Source: Streptomyces sp. L2 (GTDB lineage: Bacteria > Actinomycetota > Actinomycetes > Streptomycetales > Streptomycetaceae). From it: DNA of 64,000 nucleotides. Of the stretch, positions 1 to 9,660 are shown piece by piece; within the stretch, counting starts at the first letter, position 1; each line of letters opens with the position of its first letter. The position numbers and the translations under genes were made by a program. Below the pieces are notes generated by a model. The model made no database searches, had not been told where the DNA came from, and worked only from the letters and a program-made list of their open reading frames with translations. The stretch lies in NCBI RefSeq assembly GCF_004124325.1, contig NZ_QBDT01000002.1, positions 186,001-250,000 of the forward strand, written 5' to 3'.

Positions 1-2
1 CC

Positions 3-1436
3 TACGTGATTTACACATCAGGTTCCACGGGGCGCCCAAAGGGCGTAATGGTCGAGCACGGCTCGCTGTACGGAGAACTCGACTGGTATCGCACCGAGTT
101 CGCTCTCGCCCCGGGCGACCGCACGGCCTTGGTGGCCGCGCCCGGCTTCGACGCCGCGGTGCTCGACACCTGGGCCGCTCTCACCGCCGGCGCCACCCTG
201 GAGATCCCGCCGGCGTCGGCCCCGACGGACCCGGTGGAACTGCGGGACTGGCTGCTCGAACGCCGGATCACCGGCGCCGTCCTGCCCACCCCCCTGGTCA
301 CCGAACTCGCCCGGCTCGACTGGCCGGCCGACACGCCGCTGCGGTATGTGATGGCCGGTGGCGACCGGCTCCCACCGATCACCGCACCCCTTCCGTTCCG
401 CCTGGTGAACGGGTACGGCCCCACCGAATGCACCGTCTGCGCGACCGCGGGCACGGTGCCCACCGGGCCGCACGCCACGGAGCTGCCGCCGATCGGACGG
501 CCGGTGAACGGCGTCACGGCCTACGTCCTCGACCCCGACATGAGGTTGAGCCCGGCGGGCGTGCCGGGGGAGCTGTACCTGGGCGGCCCGTGTGTGGCCC
601 GAGGCTACCTCGGCCGGCCGGACCTGACCGCCGAGCGATTCGTGCCCGATCCCTACGGCCCCGAGCCGGGGGCACGCCTGTACCGCACCGGCGACCGCGT
701 CCGCTGGCGTTCGGACGGCACACTGGACTTCCTCGGCCGCACCGACCGGCAGGTGAAGATCCGGGGATTCAGGATCGAGCCGGGAGAGATCGAGCAGGCC
801 GTGCTCGATCTCCCGGGCATCGGCGAGGCCCTGGTCGAAGCGGTCGTAGCCGCGGGCGAACAGGAACTGGTCGCCTATGTCGTGCCGGCCGGGCCGGAAG
901 CGTCCGGGCACCCGGCCGGCCCCCTCGACACGGCGGCGATGCGTGAGCTGCTCGGCCGGCGGCTGCCGGCCTACATGGTGCCGCGACAGTTCGTCGTGGT
1001 GGAGTCCTTCGCACGCACCGTGAACGGCAAGATCGACCGAGCGGCCCTGCCGGCAGTGGCGCCGTCACCAGTGGGGCGACCGCCCCGGACCCCCATGGAA
1101 CGCACGGTCGCCGAGGTATGGGCCGACGTGCTCGGGCACACCGCGATCGGTGTCGACGACAACTTCTTCGACGTCGGCGGACACTCCATGCGGCTCGTCG
1201 TCGTGCAACGGCGGCTCGCCGCACGACTGGAGCACGCCGTGCGGATCGTCGACCTCTACGAACACCCGACCGTGGCGTCACTCGCCCGGTACCTCGACGG
1301 CACGGCCGCCGGCGACAGTGCGGCCTCGGCTCAGACATCAGGGCCCCAAGCGGCGGGCCAGCAGCGAATACAAGGCACCACACGGCTCCGGGCGCTGCGC
1401 GCCAGGAACCGTCAGGCGGAGACGAAAACACGATGA
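3..1436 (+). CDS. NRPS adenylation-thiolation protein (5' end outside window)
   Basis: This is the C-terminal part of a non-ribosomal peptide synthetase; the reading frame is open at the left edge, so upstream domains are missing. It begins within adenylation motif A3 (YTSGSTGRPKG). A5 (NGYGPTE), A7 (YRTGD) and A10 (NGKIDRAAL) follow, then a carrier domain with DNFFDVGGHS, whose Ser takes phosphopantetheine. My manual alignment to the GrsA code positions gives roughly D-A-L-V-M-G-G-V-C-K, which suggests a hydrophobic or aromatic substrate but is not diagnostic. Its TGA overlaps the next ATG (ATGA), so it is translationally coupled to the PKS. In cluster order it precedes a ketosynthase, so its aminoacyl or peptidyl thioester would be extended by a C2 unit. 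Confidence 0.95.
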   Translation, partial: YVIYTSGSTGRPKGVMVEHGSLYGELDWYRTEFALAPGDRTALVAAPGFDAAVLDTWAALTAGATLEIPPASAPTDPVELRDWLLERRITGAVLPTPLVTELARLDWPADTPLRYVMAGGDRLPPITAPLPFRLVNGYGPTECTVCATAGTVPTGPHATELPPIGRPVNGVTAYVLDPDMRLSPAGVPGELYLGGPCVARGYLGRPDLTAERFVPDPYGPEPGARLYRTGDRVRWRSDGTLDFLGRTDRQVKIRGFRIEPGEIEQAVLDLPGIGEALVEAVVAAGEQELVAYVVPAGPEASGHPAGPLDTAAMRELLGRRLPAYMVPRQFVVVESFARTVNGKIDRAALPAVAPSPVGRPPRTPMERTVAEVWADVLGHTAIGVDDNFFDVGGHSMRLVVVQRRLAARLEHAVRIVDLYEHPTVASLARYLDGTAAGDSAASAQTSGPQAAGQQRIQGTTRLRALRARNRQAETKTR

Positions 1437-3868
1437 ACGACTTCCACGCAGACACCGACATCGCCGTGATCGGCATGGCGTGCCGGTTACCGGACGCCAA
1501 CACACCCGACGAGTTCTGGGCCAACCTGGTCGCCGGCGTCGACTCGGTCCGTCCCATCCCGGTCGAGGAGCGCCGGTCCTGGGGCGAGGACGAGACCACC
1601 GCGGCGGACCCCCGTTACGTACCGGCGCACGGCCTGGTCGACGGTGTGGGCGACTTCGACGCCGACTTCTTCGGCTACACGCCCAGGGACGCGGCCGTGC
1701 TCAACCCGCAGCACCAGATCTTCCTGGAGTGCGCCTGGGAGGCCATGGAACACGCCGGGTACCACCCCGCGGACGTTCCCGGCCCGGTAGGCATGTACGC
1801 GGGTGCCGGACGCAACGGCTACGGCAGGATCGTGCTCGAACGCCCGGACCTCCTGCCCGGTGTGGACGTCATGGCCGCGACGATCGCCAACGAGCCCGAG
1901 CACCTGTGCACCCAGGTCTCCTACCGGCTCGGGCTGACCGGCCCCAGCGTCACCGTGCAGACGGCCTGCTCGTCGTCGCTGGTCGCGATCCACGAGGCGG
2001 GCCGGGCCCTGCTCGCCGGGGACTGCGACATGGCGCTGGCCGGCGGCATCACCATCCGGCTGCCCCGGGTCGGCTACCGCCACCAGGAGGGCGGCACCAT
2101 GTCGCCGGACGGCCGCTGCCGCACCTTCTCCTCCGACGCCAAGGGCATCGTCGCGGGCGACGGCGCCGGCATCGTGGTGCTGCGCCGCCTGCAGGACGCC
2201 CTCGACGACGGCGACACCGTCCACGCGGTGCTGCTCGGCTCCGCCGTGAACAACGACGGCCGCGAGCGGGCCGGGTACACCGCGCCGGGGATGCGCGGCC
2301 AGACGGAAGTGATCCGACTGGCGCACATGGCCGCGGGCGTCGCACCGGAGAGCATCGGCTACGTCGAGGCGCACGGCACCGGCACCCCGGTCGGCGACCC
2401 GATCGAGGTGGCCGCACTGACCAAGGCCTTCGCCTCTCCCGCCACCCGCCCGGGCAGCATCCGGCTCGGCGCGGCGAAGACCAACATCGGCCACACGGAC
2501 ACCGCCGCCGGCGTCGCCGGCCTGATCAAGGCGACGCTGGCGCTGGAGAACCAGTTCGTGCCGGGCAACCTGAACTTCAAGGAGCCCAACCCCCGCATCG
2601 ACTTCGCGTCCGGGCCGTTCACGGTGCCGACCGCGGGAGCCGACTGGACCGCGGCCGAGGACCAGCCGCGCCGCGCCGGAGTGAGCTCGTTCGGCATCGG
2701 CGGCACCAACGCCCACGCGGTGCTGCAGGAGGCCCCCCGCCGCCCCGCGATGTCCGACACCTGGCCGGTACACATCCTTCCGCTGGCGGCGCGTACCCCG
2801 ACGGCGCTGGACGCGATGGCCGAACGGCTCGCCGCTCACCTCGCCGGCCACCCCGAGCAGCCGCTGGCCGACGTCGCCCATACCTTGCAGACAGGCCGTC
2901 AGGCCTTCCCCTACCGGCACTTCGTCGTGTGCGCCGACCACGCGTCCGCCGTGGCGGCGCTGACGACTCCTCCGTCGGCCGGCCAGGGCACGGTCGCGGC
3001 GGCCCACCCGCCGGTGGTCTTCAGCCTGCCCGGCTCGGACGTACCGGCTCGTGAGCTGACCGACGAACTGGCGGCCGTGTTCCCCGCCGTCCGGGCGGCG
3101 GCGGACGAGTGCGCCGCCGCCCTGAGCGGTCAGGACACCGACGCCGGCGCGCTGTTCACGCTGCAGTACGCCCTGGGCCGACTGTGGCGGGACTGGGGGG
3201 TGCGGCCCGATGCGTGGCGTGCCGAAGGTGCCGGTGAGCTGGTCGTCGCCTGCCTGTCCGGCGCGATCGACCTGGCGACCGCGGCACGTCTGCTCCCCGG
3301 GCAGGACGGCCAGAAGCACGCGATCGACGCCCAGGGGCACACGGAGACGGCCGGCTCGGTGGTGGTGCGCCTGCCCGAGACCGGCACCGACGGTGCCGTG
3401 GCGGCTCTCCTGACGGCGGCCGGACGGCTGTGGCAGGCCGGGACCCCGGTGGACTGGCGGGCGATGGCATGCGGCACGCGTCGTCACCGGGTGCCGCTGC
3501 CGACGTATCCGTTCGAGCGCCGGCACGTCGCGATCCGGCCGGCGGCTCCGGTCCTGGCCGAGACCACGGCCATCGCCGGCGACGAGCGGACCGCGCCGGC
3601 CGAGACCGCGGCGCCCGCCGAGCAGCCGAAATCCGTCGCCGAGCGATTGAGCGCCCTGTTCCAGCAGGTGCTCGGGGCCGGAGACGACACCGCGGACTTC
3701 TTCGAACTCGGCGGCGACTCACTCGCCGCGGTGCAGCTCGTCGCGCTGATCGAGGAGACCTTCGGGGTGACGCCCCCCGTCGACGTGGTGTTCGACGCGC
3801 CGGCCGTACCGGATCTGGCCGCGGTCATCGAGGGCCTGCTCGCCGAGGCCGCCGCGGAGGCGTCGTGA
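1433..3868 (+). CDS. PKS module KS-(vestigial AT)-ACP
   Basis: Type I polyketide synthase of 811 aa. The ketosynthase (about residues 8-430) has the full catalytic triad: Cys179 (TACSSS), His314 (EAHGTGT) and His354 (KTNIGH). A normal KS-AT linker follows, but the acyltransferase that should come next is only about 190 residues. It keeps the edges of an AT fold (LWRDWGVRPD and the post-AT LPTYPFERRH) but has RAEGAGEL where GHSxGE should be, and most of the domain is deleted. It cannot load an extender unit. An ACP follows with FELGGDS, Ser763. An in-trans acyltransferase is therefore needed. Residue 19 is a TTA codon. The stop overlaps the GTG of the next gene. Confidence 0.95.
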   Translation: MNDFHADTDIAVIGMACRLPDANTPDEFWANLVAGVDSVRPIPVEERRSWGEDETTAADPRYVPAHGLVDGVGDFDADFFGYTPRDAAVLNPQHQIFLECAWEAMEHAGYHPADVPGPVGMYAGAGRNGYGRIVLERPDLLPGVDVMAATIANEPEHLCTQVSYRLGLTGPSVTVQTACSSSLVAIHEAGRALLAGDCDMALAGGITIRLPRVGYRHQEGGTMSPDGRCRTFSSDAKGIVAGDGAGIVVLRRLQDALDDGDTVHAVLLGSAVNNDGRERAGYTAPGMRGQTEVIRLAHMAAGVAPESIGYVEAHGTGTPVGDPIEVAALTKAFASPATRPGSIRLGAAKTNIGHTDTAAGVAGLIKATLALENQFVPGNLNFKEPNPRIDFASGPFTVPTAGADWTAAEDQPRRAGVSSFGIGGTNAHAVLQEAPRRPAMSDTWPVHILPLAARTPTALDAMAERLAAHLAGHPEQPLADVAHTLQTGRQAFPYRHFVVCADHASAVAALTTPPSAGQGTVAAAHPPVVFSLPGSDVPARELTDELAAVFPAVRAAADECAAALSGQDTDAGALFTLQYALGRLWRDWGVRPDAWRAEGAGELVVACLSGAIDLATAARLLPGQDGQKHAIDAQGHTETAGSVVVRLPETGTDGAVAALLTAAGRLWQAGTPVDWRAMACGTRRHRVPLPTYPFERRHVAIRPAAPVLAETTAIAGDERTAPAETAAPAEQPKSVAERLSALFQQVLGAGDDTADFFELGGDSLAAVQLVALIEETFGVTPPVDVVFDAPAVPDLAAVIEGLLAEAAAEAS

Positions 3869-6800
3869 CCACGCGATGGCCCACGTCGTTCGCCCAGCGC
3901 AGGCTGTGGCTGCTCGACCAGCTCAACAACGGCAACGGGGCCTACAACCTCTACGCCGCCCTGCGGCTGCGCGGGGAGCTGCACCGGGCCGCCCTCGAGA
4001 CAGCACTGCACGGCATCGGAGCACGCCACGACGCCCTGCGCACGAGGTTCCTCGCCGTGGACGGTGAGCCCTTCCAAGTGGTCGACGACGCGCTCACCGC
4101 CGACCTCCGGTTCCACGACCTGTCCGCCCTCCCCGCCGGTGACCGTGAGGCGCGCACCGAGGAGTTCCTCCGCGACACGAGCGAGCAGGGCTTCGACCTG
4201 GCGAGCGGCCCGCTCGTCCGCTTCGGCCTGCTCCGCCGCGCCCCTGACGAGCACATCTTCACCGTCGTGGCGCACCACAGCGTGTGGGACGGCTGGTCGG
4301 CAGGGGAGTTCCTGCGGGAACTCGCACAGCGGTACGCCGCACATCGTGAGGGCCGGCCGGTCGAGCTGGAGCCGCTGCCGCTGACGCTCGGCGAGCACGC
4401 CGAACGCCAGCGGCGGGAGGCGGACGACTCGGCGCACCAGGCGGGCCTTCAGCGGTGGACCGAGCGGCTGGCCGGTGCGCCCGGCCTGCTCACCCTGCCG
4501 ACCGCCTTCCCCCGGCCGGCGACGCAGGGGTTCGAGGGAGCCGCGGTCGACCGGGCGCTGGATCCTGACCTGTGGAACCGGGTCACGCGGCTCGCCAGGC
4601 AGCACCGGGCGACGCCCTTCATGGTGCTCCTGGCCGGATTCTCCGTGCTGATGTCCAGGCTGGCGGCAACGGACGACGTGGTGATCGGAACCCCCAGCGC
4701 CGGACGCACGCGCCCCGACCTCAGGCCTTTGATCGGCATGTTCGTCAACACGCTTCCGCTGCGCGTGGACCTGTCGGAGGACCCGGCGTTCGAGACCGTA
4801 CTGGGCAGGGTGCGCCGTACCGCCCTGGACGCCTTCCGCGACCAGGACGTTCCGCTGGAGCTGATCGTGTCCGGAGCCGGGCACGACCGCGCGGCCGGAC
4901 ACGACCCGCTGTTCCAGGTGATGTTCTCACTCCAGCAGTCGCTCGACCTGCCCGAACTGCCCGGGCTGTCCGCCGAGCTGGTCCCGGTGCCCACGACGAC
5001 GACGTTCACCGATCTGTGGCTCGACGTGCGCCCCGCCGACGCGGGCAGCGTCAGTGCGACGTTCCGCTATCGCACCGAGCTGTTCGACGCCCCGAGCATC
5101 GAACGCATGGCCGATGAGTTCGATACGCTGCTGCGGGCCGCCGTCGACGCACCGGACACGCGCGTCACGGCACTGCCGCTCCTGGACGAACGGCAGCGAG
5201 CCCTCCTGCTCGGCACATGGTCGCGCACCGCACCGGCACACCCGTGGGACGTCCCCGTCCAGGAGCGCATCCGCAGGCAGGCCGAGCGAACCCCGCACGC
5301 CACCGCTGTCACGTTCGGCGACAACCGTCTGACGTACGCCGAACTCGTCCGGCGCGCCGAAGGCGTGGCCCGGCGGTTGCGCGCGAGCGGTGACACCGGC
5401 CCCGACACGGTCGTCGGGATCTGCCTGCCTCGTGGCCAGTCCCTCGTAGTGTCCATCCTCGCCGTACTCGCCACCGGCTCAGCCTTCCTTCCGCTGTCAC
5501 CGGACGATCCGGCCACGCGCCGCGCCGGCATGCTGCGCGACGCCGGTGCCACCCACCTCCTCACCGCCGCCGAACACCTGCCCGGCCAGGAGGACCCGGC
5601 ACTGACCACCCTCCTGATCGACGACGACATTCCCGGCGCCGAACCCGATCAGCCGTGGACGGCAGGTCCCGAAGACCTGGCCTACGTCATCTGCACGTCG
5701 GGCTCGACCGGCCGGCCCAAGCCCGTCGCCGTCGCCCACCACGGTCTCGACAACCGGATCGAGTGCATGCAGCGCACGCAGCGGCTGACCCCGCGGGACC
5801 GGGTCCTGTACAAGACCCCGCACACGTTCGACGTCTCGGTGTGCGAACTCCTGTGGCCGCTCGCGGTCGGAGCCCGCCTCGTCATCGCCGCGCCGGGCGG
5901 TCACCGCGACCCGGCCTACCTGGTCGACGTCATCGAGCGGGAGTCGGTCACCTCGGTGCACTTCGTACCCCCCATGCTCGACGTCTTCCTCGACCGTCCC
6001 GATCTGCACCGCTGCGTCTCGCTCCGGCGTGTCCTGTGCAGCGGGCAGGCACTCACTCCGGCGGTGCGCGACCGGTGTGCCGAACGCCTGCCGACCGCGC
6101 GCCTGGTCAACATGTACGGCCCGACGGAGGCCTCCATCGAGGTCACCGAGTGGGACTGCGGTACCGCGGCGGAGGGAACGGACGAGACCTGCGTGCCGAT
6201 CGGCCGGCCGCTGCCCGGCGTGGAGGCCTACGTCCTGGACCGGCACCTCAACCCCTGCCCCATCGGTGTCCCCGGCGAGCTCTACCTCGGTGGTGTCGCC
6301 CTGGCCAGGGGCTACCTGGGCCGGCCGGACCTGACAGCGGATCGATTCGTCCCGCACCCGTACGCCGACACTCCTGGGGCACGCCTGTATCGCACGGGTG
6401 ACCTGGTCGCCTGGCGCGCGGACGCGGCCCTGGACTACCTGGGCCGCACCGACCAGCAGCTCAAGATCCGCGGATTCCGGATCGAGCCGGGCGAGATCGA
6501 GAACCTGGCCCGGGCCCATCCGGCCGTCGCCGCGGCAGCGGTGCACGCGACCGGCGTGGACGGGGCCGAACCCCAGCTGGCGCTGTATCTCGTGCCGGCC
6601 GGTGACCCCATGAACGCGGAAGACCTGACGGAGGACATCCGGGGCCTGCTGCGCGACAGGCTGCCTGACTACATGGTGCCGCGGCACATCATGATGCTGC
6701 CGGAACTGCCGGTGACCACGAGCGGCAAGGTGGACCGGGCGGCCCTGCCGACGCCGGCGCCCGCCACCGGCCCCGTCGGCCGGACCGCACCGGCCGACGA

Positions 6801-7020
6801 CACCGAGCGGCTCCTCGCGGACATCTGGGCAGATGTGCTCGGCCTCGCGGAGGTCGGCGTCACCGACGACTTCTTCGAACTCGGCGGCGACTCCCTGCAA
6901 TGCGCCCGGATCGCCCAGCGCGTCTGCGACGCGGGCATGCCGATCGGCATCGGCGACGTGTTCCGCCATCCGAGTGTGCGTGAGCTGGCCGGGCGACTGC
7001 GAAGCGAGGCCCGGCGATGA
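3865..7020 (+). CDS. NRPS module C-A-T
   Basis: Complete single-module NRPS of 1051 aa; the GTG start overlaps the PKS stop (GTGA). The condensation domain (about 1-430) starts with the C1-type SFAQRRLWLLDQL and has the catalytic HHSVWDG (His137, His138, Asp142). The adenylation domain (about 450-960) has CTSGSTGRPKP, NMYGPTE, YRTGD and SGKVDRAAL. My hand-derived specificity code is about D-V-C-H-L-S-M-I-E-K, nearest in pattern to serine-type codes (DVWHxSLxDK) but divergent at three positions, so the substrate is uncertain. The carrier domain has FELGGDS with Ser1010. It should condense the ketide from the upstream PKS ACP with its own amino acid. The stop overlaps the next ATG. Confidence 0.95.
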   Translation: MTTRWPTSFAQRRLWLLDQLNNGNGAYNLYAALRLRGELHRAALETALHGIGARHDALRTRFLAVDGEPFQVVDDALTADLRFHDLSALPAGDREARTEEFLRDTSEQGFDLASGPLVRFGLLRRAPDEHIFTVVAHHSVWDGWSAGEFLRELAQRYAAHREGRPVELEPLPLTLGEHAERQRREADDSAHQAGLQRWTERLAGAPGLLTLPTAFPRPATQGFEGAAVDRALDPDLWNRVTRLARQHRATPFMVLLAGFSVLMSRLAATDDVVIGTPSAGRTRPDLRPLIGMFVNTLPLRVDLSEDPAFETVLGRVRRTALDAFRDQDVPLELIVSGAGHDRAAGHDPLFQVMFSLQQSLDLPELPGLSAELVPVPTTTTFTDLWLDVRPADAGSVSATFRYRTELFDAPSIERMADEFDTLLRAAVDAPDTRVTALPLLDERQRALLLGTWSRTAPAHPWDVPVQERIRRQAERTPHATAVTFGDNRLTYAELVRRAEGVARRLRASGDTGPDTVVGICLPRGQSLVVSILAVLATGSAFLPLSPDDPATRRAGMLRDAGATHLLTAAEHLPGQEDPALTTLLIDDDIPGAEPDQPWTAGPEDLAYVICTSGSTGRPKPVAVAHHGLDNRIECMQRTQRLTPRDRVLYKTPHTFDVSVCELLWPLAVGARLVIAAPGGHRDPAYLVDVIERESVTSVHFVPPMLDVFLDRPDLHRCVSLRRVLCSGQALTPAVRDRCAERLPTARLVNMYGPTEASIEVTEWDCGTAAEGTDETCVPIGRPLPGVEAYVLDRHLNPCPIGVPGELYLGGVALARGYLGRPDLTADRFVPHPYADTPGARLYRTGDLVAWRADAALDYLGRTDQQLKIRGFRIEPGEIENLARAHPAVAAAAVHATGVDGAEPQLALYLVPAGDPMNAEDLTEDIRGLLRDRLPDYMVPRHIMMLPELPVTTSGKVDRAALPTPAPATGPVGRTAPADDTERLLADIWADVLGLAEVGVTDDFFELGGDSLQCARIAQRVCDAGMPIGIGDVFRHPSVRELAGRLRSEARR

Positions 7021-7787
7021 CCGCTACCGCCGCACCGGCCGGCCGGTGGCTGCTGCGCTTCCCGCCCCGGGCCACACCCACGGCCCGCCTGGTGTGCGTG
7101 CCCGGGGCAGGATGCACCGCCGCGATGTTCCATCCGTGGACCTCGCTGCTCCCGGACGACGTGGCCGTCTCGGTCGTGCAGTTGCCCGGCCGTGGGGCAC
7201 GGTTGAGGGAGACACCGGTCGAGCGGATGGCACCGCTGGCCGACGCCGTCGCCGCGGCCCTGCGCCAGGAGCCCGGTCCGCCGACCGTCCTGTTCGGGCA
7301 CAGCCTCGGCGCGCTGATCGCCTTCGAGGTGGCCCGGCGCCTGGCGGCCGATCCCGGAGACAGCAACCTGATCGCTCTCGGCGTGGCCGCGCACAAGGCG
7401 CCGCAGCTGGGAACGGCGGGCATCGAGCCCGAGGAAGCCACGCCGGAGCGGCTGCTGGCGTTCATCGAGTCGATCGGCGGGACTCCCGACTCCGCACTGC
7501 GAGATCCGGAAATCCAGCGCATGCTCCTGCCCGTCCTGCGCGCGGACTTGCAACTGGACCACACCTACCGCTACGTCCCGGGCCCGAGGCTCCCGCTGCC
7601 CCTGCACGTGTACGGCGGCCGCACCGACCCGCTGGTGTCCGAAGCGGACATCGAGGCGTGGTGCGAACAGGCCGCCGGGGACACGTTCCGGCTGCGCTGG
7701 TTTCCGGGCGACCACTTCTTCCTGACCGGCACCGACGCGGCCGCCCTCGTGGCCGATCTGGCCGGCCTGCTCCGGGCTCCGCACTAA
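7017..7787 (+). CDS. Type II thioesterase
   Basis: Free-standing alpha/beta-hydrolase of 256 aa, the usual size for TEII editing enzymes of NRPS/PKS clusters, which hydrolyse mis-primed or stalled acyl groups from carrier proteins in the cytoplasm. The nucleophile motif is FGHSLGAL (Ser96); Asp204 (GGRTDPL) and His233 (GDHFFL) complete the triad. It is coupled to the NRPS by an ATGA overlap. It is not a product-releasing type I TE, since it is not fused to a module, so it does not by itself explain chain release. Confidence 0.95.
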   Translation: MTATAAPAGRWLLRFPPRATPTARLVCVPGAGCTAAMFHPWTSLLPDDVAVSVVQLPGRGARLRETPVERMAPLADAVAAALRQEPGPPTVLFGHSLGALIAFEVARRLAADPGDSNLIALGVAAHKAPQLGTAGIEPEEATPERLLAFIESIGGTPDSALRDPEIQRMLLPVLRADLQLDHTYRYVPGPRLPLPLHVYGGRTDPLVSEADIEAWCEQAAGDTFRLRWFPGDHFFLTGTDAAALVADLAGLLRAPH

Positions 7788-7837
7788 CCGTCCGAGCCCT
7801 CAAGCAGCTGAACTTCTGAACGAGAGAACCAACATCC

Positions 7838-8029
7838 ATGTTCGACGACGACGAGCGTCGCTTCGCCGTGGTGCGCAACGACCGCGCCCAGCACTCGATC
7901 TGGCCGGCCGACCGCACGGCCCCGGCCGGCTGGCTGGAGACCGGCTTCACCGGCTCACGCTCCGACTGCCTCACCCATATCGCCCAGGTCTGGACCGACC
8001 TGCGTCCCGCACCGAAGGAGCGCGCCTGA
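7838..8029 (+). CDS. MbtH-like protein
   Basis: A 63-aa protein with the family signature: Q-x-S-I-W-P near residue 20, a P-AGW block, and CLTHIAQVWTDLRP near the C-terminus. MbtH-like proteins bind NRPS adenylation domains and are needed for their folding or activity. Its TGA shares a base with the ATG of the free-standing adenylation enzyme downstream (TGATG), which suggests that enzyme is its main partner. The three-gene spacing breaks the otherwise continuous overlaps with a 50-base gap upstream, and no strong ribosome-binding site is visible before its ATG. Confidence 0.95.
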   Translation: MFDDDERRFAVVRNDRAQHSIWPADRTAPAGWLETGFTGSRSDCLTHIAQVWTDLRPAPKERA

Positions 8030-9654
8030 TGGGAATGGCCACCCTCACCCAGCATCACGGCGAGCCCTCCGCGCCGCGGCCCGATATGTGCCTGCACGAC
8101 CTGTTCACCGCCCAGGCCGCCCGTGACCCTCAGGCACCGGCCCTCATCGACGTCGAGGGCGCCGGCCGGGTCGTGTCCTATCGGGAACTGGCCATGATGT
8201 CGGACCGGCTGGCGACGGCGATCCGCGCACGCATGCCCGAGAGGGGCGGCCGCGTGGGCCTGTACCTGCGACGCGGGCCCCACGTCGTGGCAGCGATCCT
8301 CGCCGTCTTCAAGGCGGGCTGCTCCTACGTACCACTGGACCCGGGATATCCCGCGGACCGCGTGCGGTTCATGGCCGAGGACAGCGGGCTCGGCCTGGTG
8401 CTGACGGAGCCCGGTGCCGACACCGGCGCCATCGCGCCCGGGGTGGCGGCACTCGAAGTGACCGACGCCCTCCTCGAAGAGGGCCCGGCAACCGCGCCCG
8501 GCCCGCAGTCGCAGCCTCCCGTGCCAGTCACACCTGAGGATGCCGCATACGTCATCTACACCTCCGGCTCCAGCGGCCGCCCCAAGGGCGTCGAAGTGCC
8601 GCACCGCGCGGTGACCGCACTGCTCGCGGCCTGCGACGAGGTCTTCGACCTGACGTCCGACGACGTCTGGACGATGTTCCATTCGCATTGCTTCGACTTC
8701 TCGGTCTGGGAGATCTGGGGCGCGCTCAGTCATGGCGCCGCGCTGATCGTCGTGCCGGCGGACGTGGCCCGGTCGCCGGAAGCCACCCTCAGGCTGATCG
8801 CCGACCAGGGCGTGACGGTACTCAACCAAGTGCCCTCCGTCTTCCGCTACTTGTCCCGGGCGGCCCTCGCGGACCCCGAAGCGGCCCCGGAACTCCGCTA
8901 CGTGATCTTCGGCGGCGAGACGCTGGACCTCCAGGCGGTACGTGACTGGCGAGCCGTGAACGGACGGACCACAGCCTTCGTCAACATGTACGGCGTCACC
9001 GAGGCCACGGTGTTCTCGACGTTCCACCACCTGACGGAGGACGACCTCACCCGCGAACACGGCACGCCGGACCCCTCCCGGACGATCGGCCGTCCGCTCC
9101 CCGGCACCACGGCCCTCCTCGTGACGGAGGACGGCAGGCGCGCCGCACCCGGTGAGACCGGCGAGCTGTGCCTCGCGGGCGACCAACTGGCGATCGGGTA
9201 TCTCGGACAGCCCGAACTGACCGCACGGCGCTACCCGGACATGGACGACCAGGACGGCCTGACACGCCGCTACTACCGCAGCGGCGACCTGGCGATACGC
9301 CATCCCGACGGCACCCTGGAATTCGCCGGCCGAGCCGACGACCAAGTCAAGATCAACGGCTACCGGATCGAGGCGGGCGAGGTCGAGACTGTGCTCCGGG
9401 CGACCGAGGGCGTCGGCGAACTCGTGGTCGTACCGGCTGACAGCCGCATCGGCGAGCGCATCCTCGTGGCCTGCTATACGGCGGCCCAGGGCATCCAGCC
9501 GGCGGAAGTCACCAGGCGCCTCGCCGCCCGGGCCAGGACGCGGCTGCCCTCGTTCATGGTGCCCGCGCGCTTCGTCCACCTGCCGACGCTCCCGCTGAAC
9601 GCCTCCGGGAAGACCGACCGGCGCGCGGTCGCCGAGCAACTGAGCGGAGCGTGA
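8029..9654 (+). CDS. Free-standing NRPS adenylation enzyme, Thr-like code
   Basis: Adenylation domain of 541 aa with no carrier or condensation domain. Motifs: YTSGSSGRPKG (A3), NMYGVTEAT (A5), YRSGDL (A7), NASGKTDRRA (A10). The code read by hand alignment is D-F-W-N-I-G-M-V-F-K. This differs from the well-known threonine code DFWNIGMVHK at one position (H to F at 331), so threonine or a close analogue is the best guess. Because the next gene is C-T-C without an A domain, this enzyme most likely loads that carrier protein in trans. It is one base overlapped with mbtH upstream and six bases from the next ATG. Confidence 0.93.
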   Translation: MGMATLTQHHGEPSAPRPDMCLHDLFTAQAARDPQAPALIDVEGAGRVVSYRELAMMSDRLATAIRARMPERGGRVGLYLRRGPHVVAAILAVFKAGCSYVPLDPGYPADRVRFMAEDSGLGLVLTEPGADTGAIAPGVAALEVTDALLEEGPATAPGPQSQPPVPVTPEDAAYVIYTSGSSGRPKGVEVPHRAVTALLAACDEVFDLTSDDVWTMFHSHCFDFSVWEIWGALSHGAALIVVPADVARSPEATLRLIADQGVTVLNQVPSVFRYLSRAALADPEAAPELRYVIFGGETLDLQAVRDWRAVNGRTTAFVNMYGVTEATVFSTFHHLTEDDLTREHGTPDPSRTIGRPLPGTTALLVTEDGRRAAPGETGELCLAGDQLAIGYLGQPELTARRYPDMDDQDGLTRRYYRSGDLAIRHPDGTLEFAGRADDQVKINGYRIEAGEVETVLRATEGVGELVVVPADSRIGERILVACYTAAQGIQPAEVTRRLAARARTRLPSFMVPARFVHLPTLPLNASGKTDRRAVAEQLSGA

Positions 9655-9660
9655 GCGGCG

